Assembly: GCF_003314435.2 (NCBI RefSeq)
Contig: NZ_QNVY02000004.1
Location: 1-64,000, forward strand
Direction: 5' to 3'
DNA length: 64,000 nt
Source of the DNA: Flavobacterium petrolei
Lineage (GTDB): Bacteria > Bacteroidota > Bacteroidia > Flavobacteriales > Flavobacteriaceae
Part shown: piece after piece, positions 26,560-35,478 of the stretch
Numbering within the stretch: the stretch's first letter is position 1
Layout: every line of letters starts with the position of its first letter
Notes under the pieces: model-generated
Seen by the model: the letters and a program-made list of their open reading frames with translations, nothing else
Databases searched by the model: none
What the model was told of the DNA's origin: nothing
Translations under genes and position numbers: made by a program

Positions 26560-27759
26560 CTAACTTTTGGTTCGGTTTGTATCAGTTTCTGTAGTAGTTT
26601 CGGTAAAAACCGGAACAACAACATCAGCTTTTATAATCATATTTTCCACTGGTGCTTCAGAATCAAATAGGGGTAATTTTATTTTACGCCACGTGTACGT
26701 TTTTGGTAAATGATCCCCCATCAAATAGCCCCAAGGTTCTAAAGATTCAATTCTATCGAAAATCACTTTTAAAACAGCTAGAATAGGAAGTGCTAAAAAC
26801 ATTCCGGAAACGCCTGCAATTGCACCACCAATAATGATTCCGACAATCGATATAAATGCATTTATTTCAACTTTAGAACTTACAATCAAAGGAACAATAA
26901 TATTATTGTCAATAAGCTGTACGACAATAGTAATTACAATAACACCAATGATTATTGATAAATCAGGGGAACCGGTAAGCGAAGCAACAATACTTAAAAC
27001 GCCGGCAAATAGAATTCCGATGTACGGAATCAGATTTAGAATTCCTGTGATTATTCCCAATAAAATAGCGTATTTTACTCCTATAAGCATAAAACCAAGC
27101 GTTGTCATTATAGATATTAAAATCATTTCAATAATCAAACCTACAATGTAACTGTTGATGGCTACTCTAACATTTGTTAAAATGTTTTTTAACTGTTCGT
27201 GGTTTTCTTTTTTAATTAATTTAGATAAAAACAGTAAAAAATGTGTTCTGTATAAAAGAATTAAAAAAGTATAAATCGGTATCAAAGTCAAATTGACTAA
27301 AGTATCTGTAAAAGACATTAGAGTAGTTCCAATGATTTCTTTTCCTTTTTCCATTGAATCTTCAGCTGCAGTATCAATATACTGTTTTTGTTCTCTGGAA
27401 CTTAAATGAAAATTATCTCTGACAAATCCTTGGATATTACTAAGATGAATATTAATGTTTCTTTCAATTTTATCAAAATCATCAGCAAAATCACTGATCT
27501 GAAAAGATAGGAATACAAAAAGAGCTATAAAAATTAATACAAAAAATATCACTGCTATCATTACAGCCAAGACATGTGGAAAACGAAGTTTTGATTTGAA
27601 AAACTGAACAATAGGATACAATAATATGGCAAATAAAAACGACATCATTACAGGAATCAATATGTCTTGACCAATATAAAAAATAAAGACAATAGAAATT
27701 AAACCCAATAAAGTCAAGCTTAATTTTGCGTAAAATGGAAGTTTCAGGATGTCATTCAT
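26560..27759 (-). CDS. AI-2E family transporter (UPF0118), copy 1
   Basis: 399 residues from the ATG at 27759; the TTG at 27807 would add 16 polar residues before the first helix. About eight hydrophobic segments, including the family's N-terminal pair (FIYIGQDILIPVMMSFLFAI) and the conserved C-terminal region with VQLIDNNIIVPLIVS and GIIIGGAIAGVSGMFLALP. Family members include TqsA (AI-2 export) and Na+/H+ antiporters, so the substrate is open. A second, only distantly similar member is encoded at 37231. Monocistronic. Confidence 0.9.
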   Translation of the reverse strand: MNDILKLPFYAKLSLTLLGLISIVFIFYIGQDILIPVMMSFLFAILLYPIVQFFKSKLRFPHVLAVMIAVIFFVLIFIALFVFLSFQISDFADDFDKIERNINIHLSNIQGFVRDNFHLSSREQKQYIDTAAEDSMEKGKEIIGTTLMSFTDTLVNLTLIPIYTFLILLYRTHFLLFLSKLIKKENHEQLKNILTNVRVAINSYIVGLIIEMILISIMTTLGFMLIGVKYAILLGIITGILNLIPYIGILFAGVLSIVASLTGSPDLSIIIGVIVITIVVQLIDNNIIVPLIVSSKVEINAFISIVGIIIGGAIAGVSGMFLALPILAVLKVIFDRIESLEPWGYLMGDHLPKTYTWRKIKLPLFDSEAPVENMIIKADVVVPVFTETTTETDTNRTKS

Positions 27760-27892
27760 ATCTTTTGGTTTTGTTTTATAAATCAACTGTTTTTTACCAG
27801 TTAGCAACCGACAAATATGTGTAAATATAAAAATTAAAGTATTACATATTTTTTAGCAATTGTTGCATAATTATCACTTCTTAATCAAGAGA

Positions 27893-27925
27893 TTTATGAA
27901 TGAAAATAAAATTTTCATTCATAAA
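27893..27925. repeat. Perfect 15-bp inverted repeat after the MscS gene
   Basis: Arms 27893-27907 and 27911-27925 are exact reverse complements with a 3-base loop. It begins 9 bases after the MscS stop. There is no T tract on the minus strand, so it may be a weak terminator or a 3'-end stabiliser. Confidence 0.8.
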
Positions 27926-27933
27926 GTTATGAA

Positions 27934-28470
27934 TTAATCTACGAATTCTTTGTTTTCAAAATGATTTTTTAATACTGAGATTCCTTTTTGTAAAAGAAGG
28001 TTGTTTGGGTAAATAATGTTTTCATCGTCATTTGTTTTTAAAAAAACATGAAAAGCTCCAATGTCTACTATTTCTGCTTCAATAGGGAAATCCTTGTCGT
28101 GAATTTTGATAATATCACCTATTTTAAAGGGAAAAGAAAAAAACAAAATAATACCGGAAGTAATGTTACTCAAAATAGACCATTGGGCAAACATGGCGAC
28201 ACCTACAACGGTTGTGATAGAAGAAAGCGCAATAATAATGTCTTGCGTCTGAACTCCCCAAATTAGTATTAAAGAAATAATCACCAGGATATTTATCAAT
28301 AAATGTATGTATTTGATAACTAGATTGGTTCTGTGTTCCAGCTTTTGATTTAGTTTTGCATAGCGTCGGACTAATTTGGTTGAAATTATTCGCAATAAAA
28401 TCAGTAAAATCCCTAAGGTTCCGGTTGCAATTAGTTCCCGAGTAAATTCATGTATGAATGATATTTCCAT
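27934..28470 (-). CDS. Small mechanosensitive ion channel (MscS family)
   Basis: 178 residues, a short MscS form. Three hydrophobic helices (about 10-30, 50-75, 80-110) are followed by the MscS beta domain with SGIILFFSFPFKIGDIIKI and the later IIYPNNLLLQKG. The pore-lining third helix is Gly/Ala/Ser-rich as expected (SSITTVVGVAMFAQWS). The protein opens under membrane tension to release solutes in osmotic downshock. It lacks the large C-terminal cytoplasmic domain of E. coli MscS. Last gene of the DUF2520-KdsC-UbiA-Maf operon, 7 bases after maf. Confidence 0.88.
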   Translation of the reverse strand: MEISFIHEFTRELIATGTLGILLILLRIISTKLVRRYAKLNQKLEHRTNLVIKYIHLLINILVIISLILIWGVQTQDIIIALSSITTVVGVAMFAQWSILSNITSGIILFFSFPFKIGDIIKIHDKDFPIEAEIVDIGAFHVFLKTNDDENIIYPNNLLLQKGISVLKNHFENKEFVD

Positions 28471-28477
28471 AAAACGA

Positions 28478-29062
28478 CTAGGCTAAATTATTTAAATATT
28501 CATACACTTTATCCGTAGGCATTCCCATAACATTTGCATAGGAACCTTCAATTTTTGAAACGCCAATGAAGCCAATCCATTCCTGAATTCCGTACGAACC
28601 TGCTTTGTCATAAGGTTTGTAGTTTTCTAAATAATAACGAATCGATTCATTGCTTAGTTCGTTGAAAGTGACTTTTGTTATTTCGTATAAAATTTCTACT
28701 TTTTCATTGGTTTTAAAACAAACGGAAGTAATGACTTCATGAGTAGCATTCGATAAGGATTTCAGGATTTTAAAAGCATCATGTTCGTCTTTTGGTTTAC
28801 CTAAAGCGGTATTGTTGTGCCAGACAATGGTATCGCTAGTAATCAGAATTTCATCTGGTTTTAATTCTCCTTCGAAAGCGCTGGCTTTCAGTTCAGCCAA
28901 ATAATTAGTGATTTCGTGCGCTTTTAATTCTGGAGGATAGATTTCTTCAATTTCTTTCAACCGAATTTCAAAATCCAAGTCTAAATCTTTAAAGAATTGC
29001 TGACGTCTCGGTGAACCCGAAGCCAGGATTAAAGTGTATTTTTCTAATTTATTTCTAAGCAT
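28478..29062 (-). CDS. maf: Maf family nucleoside triphosphate pyrophosphatase
   Basis: 194 residues. Starts with the Maf signature LILASGSPRRQQFF (about residues 11-24), and has the catalytic SDTIVWHNNTALGKPKD near residue 72 and the late YDKAGSYGIQEW motif. Maf enzymes hydrolyse non-canonical or dTTP/UTP nucleotides to monophosphates and prevent misincorporation; some affect septation. The start ATG at 29062 overlaps the end of the UbiA gene by 8 bases, typical of translational coupling in this operon. Confidence 0.94.
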   Translation of the reverse strand: MLRNKLEKYTLILASGSPRRQQFFKDLDLDFEIRLKEIEEIYPPELKAHEITNYLAELKASAFEGELKPDEILITSDTIVWHNNTALGKPKDEHDAFKILKSLSNATHEVITSVCFKTNEKVEILYEITKVTFNELSNESIRYYLENYKPYDKAGSYGIQEWIGFIGVSKIEGSYANVMGMPTDKVYEYLNNLA

Positions 29063-29987
29063 TATATTTCATATTTAAACTGATAACAACAACGGAAAGG
29101 ATTCCAAAAAGCAAAATCCATTTTAAAAGCATACTCAAAAAATGGAATTCTTTTTTGGTTGTAGCCGTCCACATTTTTACAGTGAAAAAAATCAGCGGAC
29201 CTACAACAAAAAGCAATAGATATAGTGTAACGAACAGTAATTCGAACAAGTATTTATTGATGTAAAATAAAATAAAAAAAAGTGGAAAAAAACTTAATCC
29301 AAAAACTATTTTTGCAGTTCTGGATTTTCCTATTGCAATAGGTAAGGTGTTCATTCCTTGATTGTAATCGCCATCTGTATCTTCAATATCTTTAACAATT
29401 TCCCGAAGCAGATTAATCATAAAAGCAAAAATAGCATAATCTAATAAGATCGAAAAAAACAATCCCATTTGTTGTTGATTGTCTAATCCTGTGGCAGGAT
29501 ATAAATCAAAAATCCCAATTATAATTACACTAAACGAAAGCAACAATGCTACAATAATATTGCCAATGAGCATCATTTGTTTCAGGCTTGTGGCATATAA
29601 ATATAGTGTAGCTGCAATCAGAATAAAAAGAGCTGCAAAACCTGGTTTTGCAATAACATTCGATAAATAGAAACCAATTGCGACGCCTGTTACAGTAAGT
29701 CCAATGTAAAAATTGTAGGCTTGTGTTTCTGAAATGCTTTTGCCTACAATAACAGTTTTGGGCTTGTTGATAGCATCCGTGTTTTGATCAAAAATATTAT
29801 TAATGACATAGCCACCACCAGCAATCAAAACGGTTGATAAAACCAATAATCCATATTGCCAATCTGCTAATGCCAAAGGAATATTTTGAATTTTAAAAAA
29901 TCCATACCTAAAAATAAGCTGCATAAAAGCAAGCATGAGCAGGTTTTGATATCGGATGAGTTTTAGAAATGGAACCACAGATGTCAT
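29055..29987 (-). CDS. UbiA family prenyltransferase (geranylgeranylglycerol-phosphate type)
   Basis: 310 residues with eight to nine membrane helices. Both Asp-rich motifs that bind the prenyl diphosphate through magnesium are visible: NNIFDQNTDAINKP near residue 62 and VKDIEDTDGDYNQGM near 198. The flavobacterial subgroup is usually called geranylgeranylglycerol-phosphate geranylgeranyltransferase by similarity to archaeal lipid enzymes, but true substrates in Bacteroidota are not firmly established to my knowledge. Menaquinone MenA-type activity is a weaker alternative. Located in a compact operon with KdsC-like and Maf genes. Confidence 0.85.
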   Translation of the reverse strand: MTSVVPFLKLIRYQNLLMLAFMQLIFRYGFFKIQNIPLALADWQYGLLVLSTVLIAGGGYVINNIFDQNTDAINKPKTVIVGKSISETQAYNFYIGLTVTGVAIGFYLSNVIAKPGFAALFILIAATLYLYATSLKQMMLIGNIIVALLLSFSVIIIGIFDLYPATGLDNQQQMGLFFSILLDYAIFAFMINLLREIVKDIEDTDGDYNQGMNTLPIAIGKSRTAKIVFGLSFFPLFFILFYINKYLFELLFVTLYLLLFVVGPLIFFTVKMWTATTKKEFHFLSMLLKWILLFGILSVVVISLNMKYNA

Positions 29988-30019
29988 TTAAAATTTACAA
30001 TTTAATATTTAAAATAGTA

Positions 30020-30547
30020 CTAATCGTGTTTCCCATCAAAATGAGCCATCCATTTCCCTTGCGCTTTCATTACTTGTTCGATAACATCACGTGCAGCACC
30101 TTTTCCTCCATTTTTATGCGAAATATATCTTGAAATACCTTTGATTTCAGGACTTGCATCTTGTGGACAAGCCGGTAATCCCACTAATTTCATCACATGA
30201 TAATCTGGAATATCATCGCCCATATACAAAACCTGTTCTGGTTTTATTTGATAGACATCCGTATATTCATCAAAGGTTTTCACTTTATCAGGTGTGCCCA
30301 AATAAATATCAGTAATTCCAAGATTTCGTAATCTAACCCGAACACCTTCATTGCTTCCACCTGAAATAATGCATACATGATAACCGCTTTCAACGGCTGC
30401 TTTCATCGCATAACCATCCCTGATGTTCATCGTTCTCAGAATTTCTCCTTCATTGGTTACAAAAACAGAACTGTCCGTAAGTACGCCATCGACATCAAAA
30501 ATAAAAGTAGTGATATCGTTCATTATTTCTTTATAACTTTTTGCCAT
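30020..30547 (-). CDS. KdsC-type HAD phosphatase (KDO-8-phosphate phosphatase family)
   Basis: 175 residues, the usual length for a capless HAD subclass. Motif I FDVDGVLTD (Asp18 and Asp20) begins near residue 17; motif III/IV is YMGDDIPDYHVM near residue 113; Lys follows in RDVIEQVMKAQGKW. It would remove phosphate from KDO-8-P in lipopolysaccharide core synthesis; related HADs act on other sugar phosphates. It is not beside other kds genes. Its start overlaps the DUF2520 gene by 17 bases. The internal ATG (residue 9) is an alternative start. Confidence 0.87.
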   Translation of the reverse strand: MAKSYKEIMNDITTFIFDVDGVLTDSSVFVTNEGEILRTMNIRDGYAMKAAVESGYHVCIISGGSNEGVRVRLRNLGITDIYLGTPDKVKTFDEYTDVYQIKPEQVLYMGDDIPDYHVMKLVGLPACPQDASPEIKGISRYISHKNGGKGAARDVIEQVMKAQGKWMAHFDGKHD

Positions 30548-31304
30548 TCTCTTGTATTGATTGTGTTAGTATTTTATAAATTTTAAGGTGATTTTCATTG
30601 GATAAGAAAGTCTCATGCGCTTCAATAGTAATCGAATCATTGCGTTTTGCAGGACCAGTTTGCGCTTCTTCTGGAGAAAGCACCATTATTTTATTGGCAG
30701 TTTCAGCAATTAGCGGTTTCAAAATTTCAAAAGGAACTTGGTTTTCCTCACAAATTTCCTGACCTATTTGGTACAAATGATTCGTGAAATTATTAACAAA
30801 AACGGCTGCCACGTGCAAGGCTTTTCGTTGTTCTGAATTGATTGCGAAAACTTTTTCAGAAATAGATTTGGCTACTTTATCCAGTAATTGATAATCTGTA
30901 GCATTTTCACTTTCCAAGCAAATGGGAATGATTTTAAAATCAACGGCTTTATTTTTAGTAAAAGTTTGTAAAGGGTAAAAAACTCCTTTTCGGTTATCTT
31001 CATCCAAATCATGCAGTGGAACACTTCCGGAAGTATGCACGACCAACCGGTTTTTAAACGGAAGTTGTGACGAAATTGCTCCAATTACATCGTCAGAAAC
31101 AGCAATAATGTACAAGTCCGCTTCCGCCAAAGTATCTAAATCATTTGTGATCTGATCTAAATTGAGTAGGTGGGAAACATTTGCTGTTTGTCTGGAATAC
31201 ACCTGAATTAAATCGATGTCCGACCCAAGAATTTGAGCATTTTTAAAAGCAGCAATTAGATGTTGCGCAACATTTCCGGAACCAATAATTACTACTTTGA
31301 CCAT
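30531..31304 (-). CDS. Rossmann-fold protein with DUF2520 domain
   Basis: 257 residues. The N-terminal Rossmann NAD(P)-binding motif IIGSGNVAQHLIAAF (residues 6-20) is followed by a PLQTFTKNKAVDFK segment, and the C-terminal helical region holds HVAAVFVNNFTNHLY. This matches F420/NADP-type and pyrroline-carboxylate-reductase-like DUF2520 proteins. Reaction unknown. It is the first gene of a five-gene minus-strand operon conserved in Flavobacteriia (with KdsC, UbiA, Maf and MscS). The short overlap with the KdsC gene suggests coupled translation. Confidence 0.88.
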   Translation of the reverse strand: MVKVVIIGSGNVAQHLIAAFKNAQILGSDIDLIQVYSRQTANVSHLLNLDQITNDLDTLAEADLYIIAVSDDVIGAISSQLPFKNRLVVHTSGSVPLHDLDEDNRKGVFYPLQTFTKNKAVDFKIIPICLESENATDYQLLDKVAKSISEKVFAINSEQRKALHVAAVFVNNFTNHLYQIGQEICEENQVPFEILKPLIAETANKIMVLSPEEAQTGPAKRNDSITIEAHETFLSNENHLKIYKILTQSIQENGKKL

Positions 31305-31464
31305 GCGACAAAATTAGCAAAAAAATATTAAGATTTTTATTCGAAAATTACACGAACAAAAAAGGGGATTTAGCCTTATTAAGAGCCTTTTCATTCTTTG
31401 ACTTTCATTCTTATTTTTGGATTAAATTAACAAATGTCAGAATATAGAAGTCAACATTTTTAAG

Positions 31465-31472
31465 TACTTTTG
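31465..31472 (+). promoter_or_regulatory. -7 element for ResB-CcsA gene
   Basis: TACTTTTG matches TAnnTTTG exactly, 32 bases before the ATG at 31504. No TTG at the best distance upstream. Confidence 0.45.
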
Positions 31473-31503
31473 TGGCACTTTTACAAAACATAATCCCATA
31501 AAA

Positions 31504-34500
31504 ATGGATAAAAAAATATTCTCTTTTTTGTTTTCTACCCGCTTAATGGCCTTCTTATTTATTTCCTATGCCGTTGCCATGGCCACCGGAACTTTTATCG
31601 AAAGTAAATACAACACCGATACCGCTAAAATTTTAATTTACAATGCCTGGTGGTTTGAAGCCATACACGTATTTTTCTTAATCAATTTCATTGGAAATAT
31701 TAAGCGTTACCAACTCTTAAAAAAAGAAAAATGGGCTACTTTATTGCTGCATTTGTCTTTTATATTCATTATTGCGGGTGCTTTTGTAACGCGTTACATT
31801 AGTTATGAAGGAATGATGCCCATCAGAGAAGGCGCTTCGGAAAATCAAATTTTTTCAGATAAAACGTTTCTGACTGTTTTTGTTGATGGCGAATATAAAG
31901 GGGAAATGAAACGCCGCGTTTTTGAAAAACAAGTGTTGCTTTCTCCCGCTGTAAATAATAATTTCCGTATTTCCGAAAAGTTTGCTGACACACCATTTGA
32001 AGTAAAATATGAAAATTTCATAATGGGAGCCAAAGAATACATTAAGCCTAATACAAAGGGAACAGTATTTTTAAAAATTGTAGAAGCTGGTGATGGCGGT
32101 CGTCACGAGCATTTCTTGAAAGAGGGCGAAGTTCAAAATATTCATAACGTTTTATTTTCTTTAAATAAATATATGGATGGTGCCATAAATATCAATACGA
32201 CTGGAAGTGCCTATACGATTCAAACGCCTTTTGAAGGTAATTTTATGCGAATGGCAGATAAATTACAGGGCAAAGTGACTAAAGATAATGCGCAACCCTT
32301 GATGATGCGTTCTTTATACAGCATAGGTGAAATGCGATTTGTATTTCCAGATCCTGCAGTAAAAGGGATTGTTGATTACGAATCGGATAATGATTTCAAA
32401 GCTAAAAGTCATGAGGATGCGGTAACGATAAAAGTTATTGCTGACGGTCAAGAAAAAACAGTTACCGTTTTAGGTTCCAAAGGTAAAGTAGGAGAGGCCA
32501 AAACGGTAAAAATTGGGAATATAGATTACTCTTTTTTCTACGGAAGTAAAGCATATGTGTTGCCTTTCAAGATAAAATTGAATGATTTTATTGCTCAGAA
32601 ATATCCAGGAACAGAGAAAAGTTATTCTTCGTTTGAAAGTAAAGTAACCGTTGAAGATAAAGAACCATTTGATGCCAGAATTTATATGAATAATGTATTG
32701 GACCACAAAGGATATCGCTTTTTTCAGTCTAGTTTTGATCCTGATGAAAAAGGAACAGTTTTATCTGTAAATCATGATTTTTGGGGAACTGCACTAACTT
32801 ATGCCGGTTATTTTATGTTGTATTTTGCAATGATGGCGATTATGTTTACCAAATATTCTCGTTTTGCAGATATCAAACGCAAACTGGAAGTAGTTAAAAC
32901 TAAGAAAGCTAAATTGTTAACTATTCTTATTTTGTTTTTTAGTTTCAGCACTTTCGCACAAGAACAGGAACACAATCACGCGGATCACGAGGGACATGCG
33001 CATACGGAAGCTGAAGCAGCACCGGCAACGCATGCTAATCATACCAAAAAAATATTGAGTCAGGATGAACTGAATGATTTGATTACTAAATATAAAGTTC
33101 CTGCAGAACATGCGTCAAAATTTGGTAGACTTGTAATCCAAGACGGTGGCGGAAGAATGAAACCGATTAATACATTTTCATCAGAATTGTTGCGTAAAGT
33201 AAGTCATGATGATTCGTATAGCGGAATGAATTCTGATCAGGTATTTTTGTCCATGACACAATATGCGAGTTATTGGATTGAAATCCCAATTATATATATC
33301 AAAAGCGGGAATGACAGTATTCGAAAGATTATAGGAGTCGACAAAAAAGCAGAATTTGCTCCTTTTGTGGCTTTCTTTGATGCCAAAGGAAATTATAAGC
33401 TTTCTAAATATTTAGAAGAAGCATTTAAAGCGGCTAATCCTAATCAATTCGAAAAAGATTTTATAGAAACGGATAAGAAGGTAAACTTGATGGAATCTGC
33501 ATTAAGCGGTCGAATATTAAAGATTTTCCCTCTTCCGGATGATAAAAATAACAAATGGGTTTCTTATTTAGAACTCAATGAAGCCGGTTTCAAAGGAATG
33601 GAAGCGACCTATACTAAAAATGTATTGCCTTTATATTTTGGTTCTTTGGCTAACGCTTCAACTTCTAATGACTACAAAACAGCCGATGAATTGCTGGAAA
33701 GCATCAAAGGTTTCCAAAAACGTTTTGGTAGCAAAGTAAGACCAAGCGAAGAAAAAATTACTTCAGAAGTATTGTATAACAAATATGATGTTTTCAAAAA
33801 ATTGCCGTATTGGTATATTTTCGCATCGATTTTGATGTTGTTTTTCACGATTTTACAAATCTTCAAAGAAAGAAAGGCATTGAATTATTTAGTTAATTTT
33901 ATGCACATTGTTGTAATTGGATTATTTGTGTTACACACTTTGGGACTTATTGCAAGATGGTATATTTCTGGTCACGCGCCTTGGAGTAATGCGTATGAAT
34001 CTATTATATATGTGGCTTGGGCAACGATGTTTTTTGGATTGGCTTTCGACAGGAAATCGAAACTTACGGTGGCTTCTTCAGCGTTTGTAACTGCGATGAT
34101 TTTGGCTGCGGCCTACATGAACTGGATTGACCCGGAAATTGCTAATCTGCAACCGGTACTGAATTCCTACTGGTTAATGATTCACGTTGCGGTAATTGTG
34201 GCTAGTTATGGCCCGTTTGCATTAGGATTTATTTTAGGTGCTGTTTCATTATTACTGATTTTGTTTACCAATGAAAAAAACAAAGCCAAAATGGATTTGA
34301 ATATTCAGGAAATCACTTATATTAATGAATTAGCCTTGACGATAGGTTTGATAATGTTAACTATTGGAAACTTCCTTGGAGGACAATGGGCCAATGAAAG
34401 TTGGGGGCGTTACTGGGGATGGGACCCAAAAGAGACTTGGGCATTGATCAGTATTATGGTGTATGCTTTTGTAATTCATGCCCGATTTGTTCCTTCTTTA

Positions 34501-34710
34501 CGAGGAAAATGGATTTTCAATTTAATGAGCATGTTTGCTTTTATATCTATTTTGTTTACGTATTATGGAGTAAATTTTCACTTGGTAGGATTGCATTCTT
34601 ACGCAAGTGGTGAAGCACATTCATTGAGTTGGATTTGGTATTCTCTTGGAGGAATTACTTTATTTGGTGCAGTTTCCTATCCAAAATATAAGAAGTATTA
34701 TAAAAAATAA
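31504..34710 (+). CDS. ResB-CcsA fusion, cytochrome c haem-attachment synthetase
   Basis: 1068 residues. The N-terminal half is ResB-like: four membrane helices (the first two at about residues 9-60) around a large periplasmic domain. The C-terminal half is CcsA with the tryptophan-rich haem motif WGRYWGWDPKETW and flanking conserved His residues (IHVAVIVASYGPFALG, LVGLHSYASGEAHS). Fused system II proteins of this type export haem and ligate it to apocytochromes c outside the inner membrane. Between the halves (about residues 470-515) is an internal signal-peptide-like stretch ending STFAQ, followed by a segment with seven His residues (490-513). Monocistronic with a terminator at 34727. Confidence 0.93.
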   Translation: MDKKIFSFLFSTRLMAFLFISYAVAMATGTFIESKYNTDTAKILIYNAWWFEAIHVFFLINFIGNIKRYQLLKKEKWATLLLHLSFIFIIAGAFVTRYISYEGMMPIREGASENQIFSDKTFLTVFVDGEYKGEMKRRVFEKQVLLSPAVNNNFRISEKFADTPFEVKYENFIMGAKEYIKPNTKGTVFLKIVEAGDGGRHEHFLKEGEVQNIHNVLFSLNKYMDGAININTTGSAYTIQTPFEGNFMRMADKLQGKVTKDNAQPLMMRSLYSIGEMRFVFPDPAVKGIVDYESDNDFKAKSHEDAVTIKVIADGQEKTVTVLGSKGKVGEAKTVKIGNIDYSFFYGSKAYVLPFKIKLNDFIAQKYPGTEKSYSSFESKVTVEDKEPFDARIYMNNVLDHKGYRFFQSSFDPDEKGTVLSVNHDFWGTALTYAGYFMLYFAMMAIMFTKYSRFADIKRKLEVVKTKKAKLLTILILFFSFSTFAQEQEHNHADHEGHAHTEAEAAPATHANHTKKILSQDELNDLITKYKVPAEHASKFGRLVIQDGGGRMKPINTFSSELLRKVSHDDSYSGMNSDQVFLSMTQYASYWIEIPIIYIKSGNDSIRKIIGVDKKAEFAPFVAFFDAKGNYKLSKYLEEAFKAANPNQFEKDFIETDKKVNLMESALSGRILKIFPLPDDKNNKWVSYLELNEAGFKGMEATYTKNVLPLYFGSLANASTSNDYKTADELLESIKGFQKRFGSKVRPSEEKITSEVLYNKYDVFKKLPYWYIFASILMLFFTILQIFKERKALNYLVNFMHIVVIGLFVLHTLGLIARWYISGHAPWSNAYESIIYVAWATMFFGLAFDRKSKLTVASSAFVTAMILAAAYMNWIDPEIANLQPVLNSYWLMIHVAVIVASYGPFALGFILGAVSLLLILFTNEKNKAKMDLNIQEITYINELALTIGLIMLTIGNFLGGQWANESWGRYWGWDPKETWALISIMVYAFVIHARFVPSLRGKWIFNLMSMFAFISILFTYYGVNFHLVGLHSYASGEAHSLSWIWYSLGGITLFGAVSYPKYKKYYKK

Positions 34711-34726
34711 GATTTTTTTGATTCTT

Positions 34727-34757
34727 AAAGCTGTTCTTTTGAGCAGCTTTTTTTGTT
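34727..34757 (+). terminator. Terminator after ResB-CcsA gene
   Basis: AAAGCTG (34727-34733) pairs with CAGCTTT (34744-34750), followed by a T-rich tract, 17 bases after the stop. Confidence 0.88.
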
Positions 34758-34814
34758 TTTAGAAGTACTAAAAAAACTTCTTTAATTGTATTATTTTTAT
34801 AAAAAATATATGCT

Positions 34815-35474
34815 ATGAATTTCGACTATAAATTATCTTTATTATTATGCTCTTTTTTTTGGATGGTTAGCTGTCAATCGCAAAATGTGATTTATGATAA
34901 GGAAGAAGTCAATAATCAATGTATTAATGACAGTACGTTTGTAAATTTAAAACAGTACAGTCAAGATTTTGTCTATGATATGAAATATGCTACAGCTGAT
35001 AATTTCTTAAAAGCAAAAGTCTATGATTGTGGAGAATGTTTTTTACGGCTAAAAACGGTTAATGCACTTATTGAAGCAAACAAAAAGTTTATTGAAAAAG
35101 GATACAAAATCAAAATTTTTGATTGTTATCGTCCTTTAGACATTCAGAAAAAAATGTGGAAAATTGTTTCTAATCCAAAATACGTTGCTAACCCTGGCAA
35201 AGGTTCTATTCACAATAGAGGAGGAGCAGTAGATATTACTTTAGTAGACCGTTTTGGAAAAGAATTAGGCATGGGAACTTCCTTCGATTTTTTTGGAAGA
35301 GAAGCAAGTCACAATTATCCAAATGTTTCAGAAGAAGTGAAGCAAAACAGAATAGTATTGAAAACTATAATGACAAGTAGCGGGTTTAATTCTTTTGATT
35401 CAGAATGGTGGCATTACAATTTGAAATCAGGGTTGAATGATAAAGTTTCTAATGTTAAATGGGAATGTAAATAA
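34815..35474 (+). CDS. D-alanyl-D-alanine dipeptidase (VanX/DdpX-like, M15D) lipoprotein
   Basis: 219 residues. A lipoprotein signal with SC at about residue 20 (WMVSCQSQ). The zinc and catalytic motifs of M15 peptidases are present: SIHNRGGAVDITLVD (HxxGxAxD, near residue 135) and SEWWHYN (ExxH, near 197). The enzyme cuts D-Ala-D-Ala in the periplasm; chromosomal copies usually recycle cell-wall peptides rather than confer vancomycin resistance, and no vanA/vanH/vanS neighbours are seen. It is convergent with the 35479 gene, the stops being only 4 bases apart. Confidence 0.92.
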   Translation: MNFDYKLSLLLCSFFWMVSCQSQNVIYDKEEVNNQCINDSTFVNLKQYSQDFVYDMKYATADNFLKAKVYDCGECFLRLKTVNALIEANKKFIEKGYKIKIFDCYRPLDIQKKMWKIVSNPKYVANPGKGSIHNRGGAVDITLVDRFGKELGMGTSFDFFGREASHNYPNVSEEVKQNRIVLKTIMTSSGFNSFDSEWWHYNLKSGLNDKVSNVKWECK

Positions 35475-35478
35475 GTAC

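Noticed and set aside
34815..35474. Vancomycin resistance cluster
   Set aside because: A VanX-like dipeptidase alone, without vanH, vanA or a two-component system, points to wall-peptide recycling.
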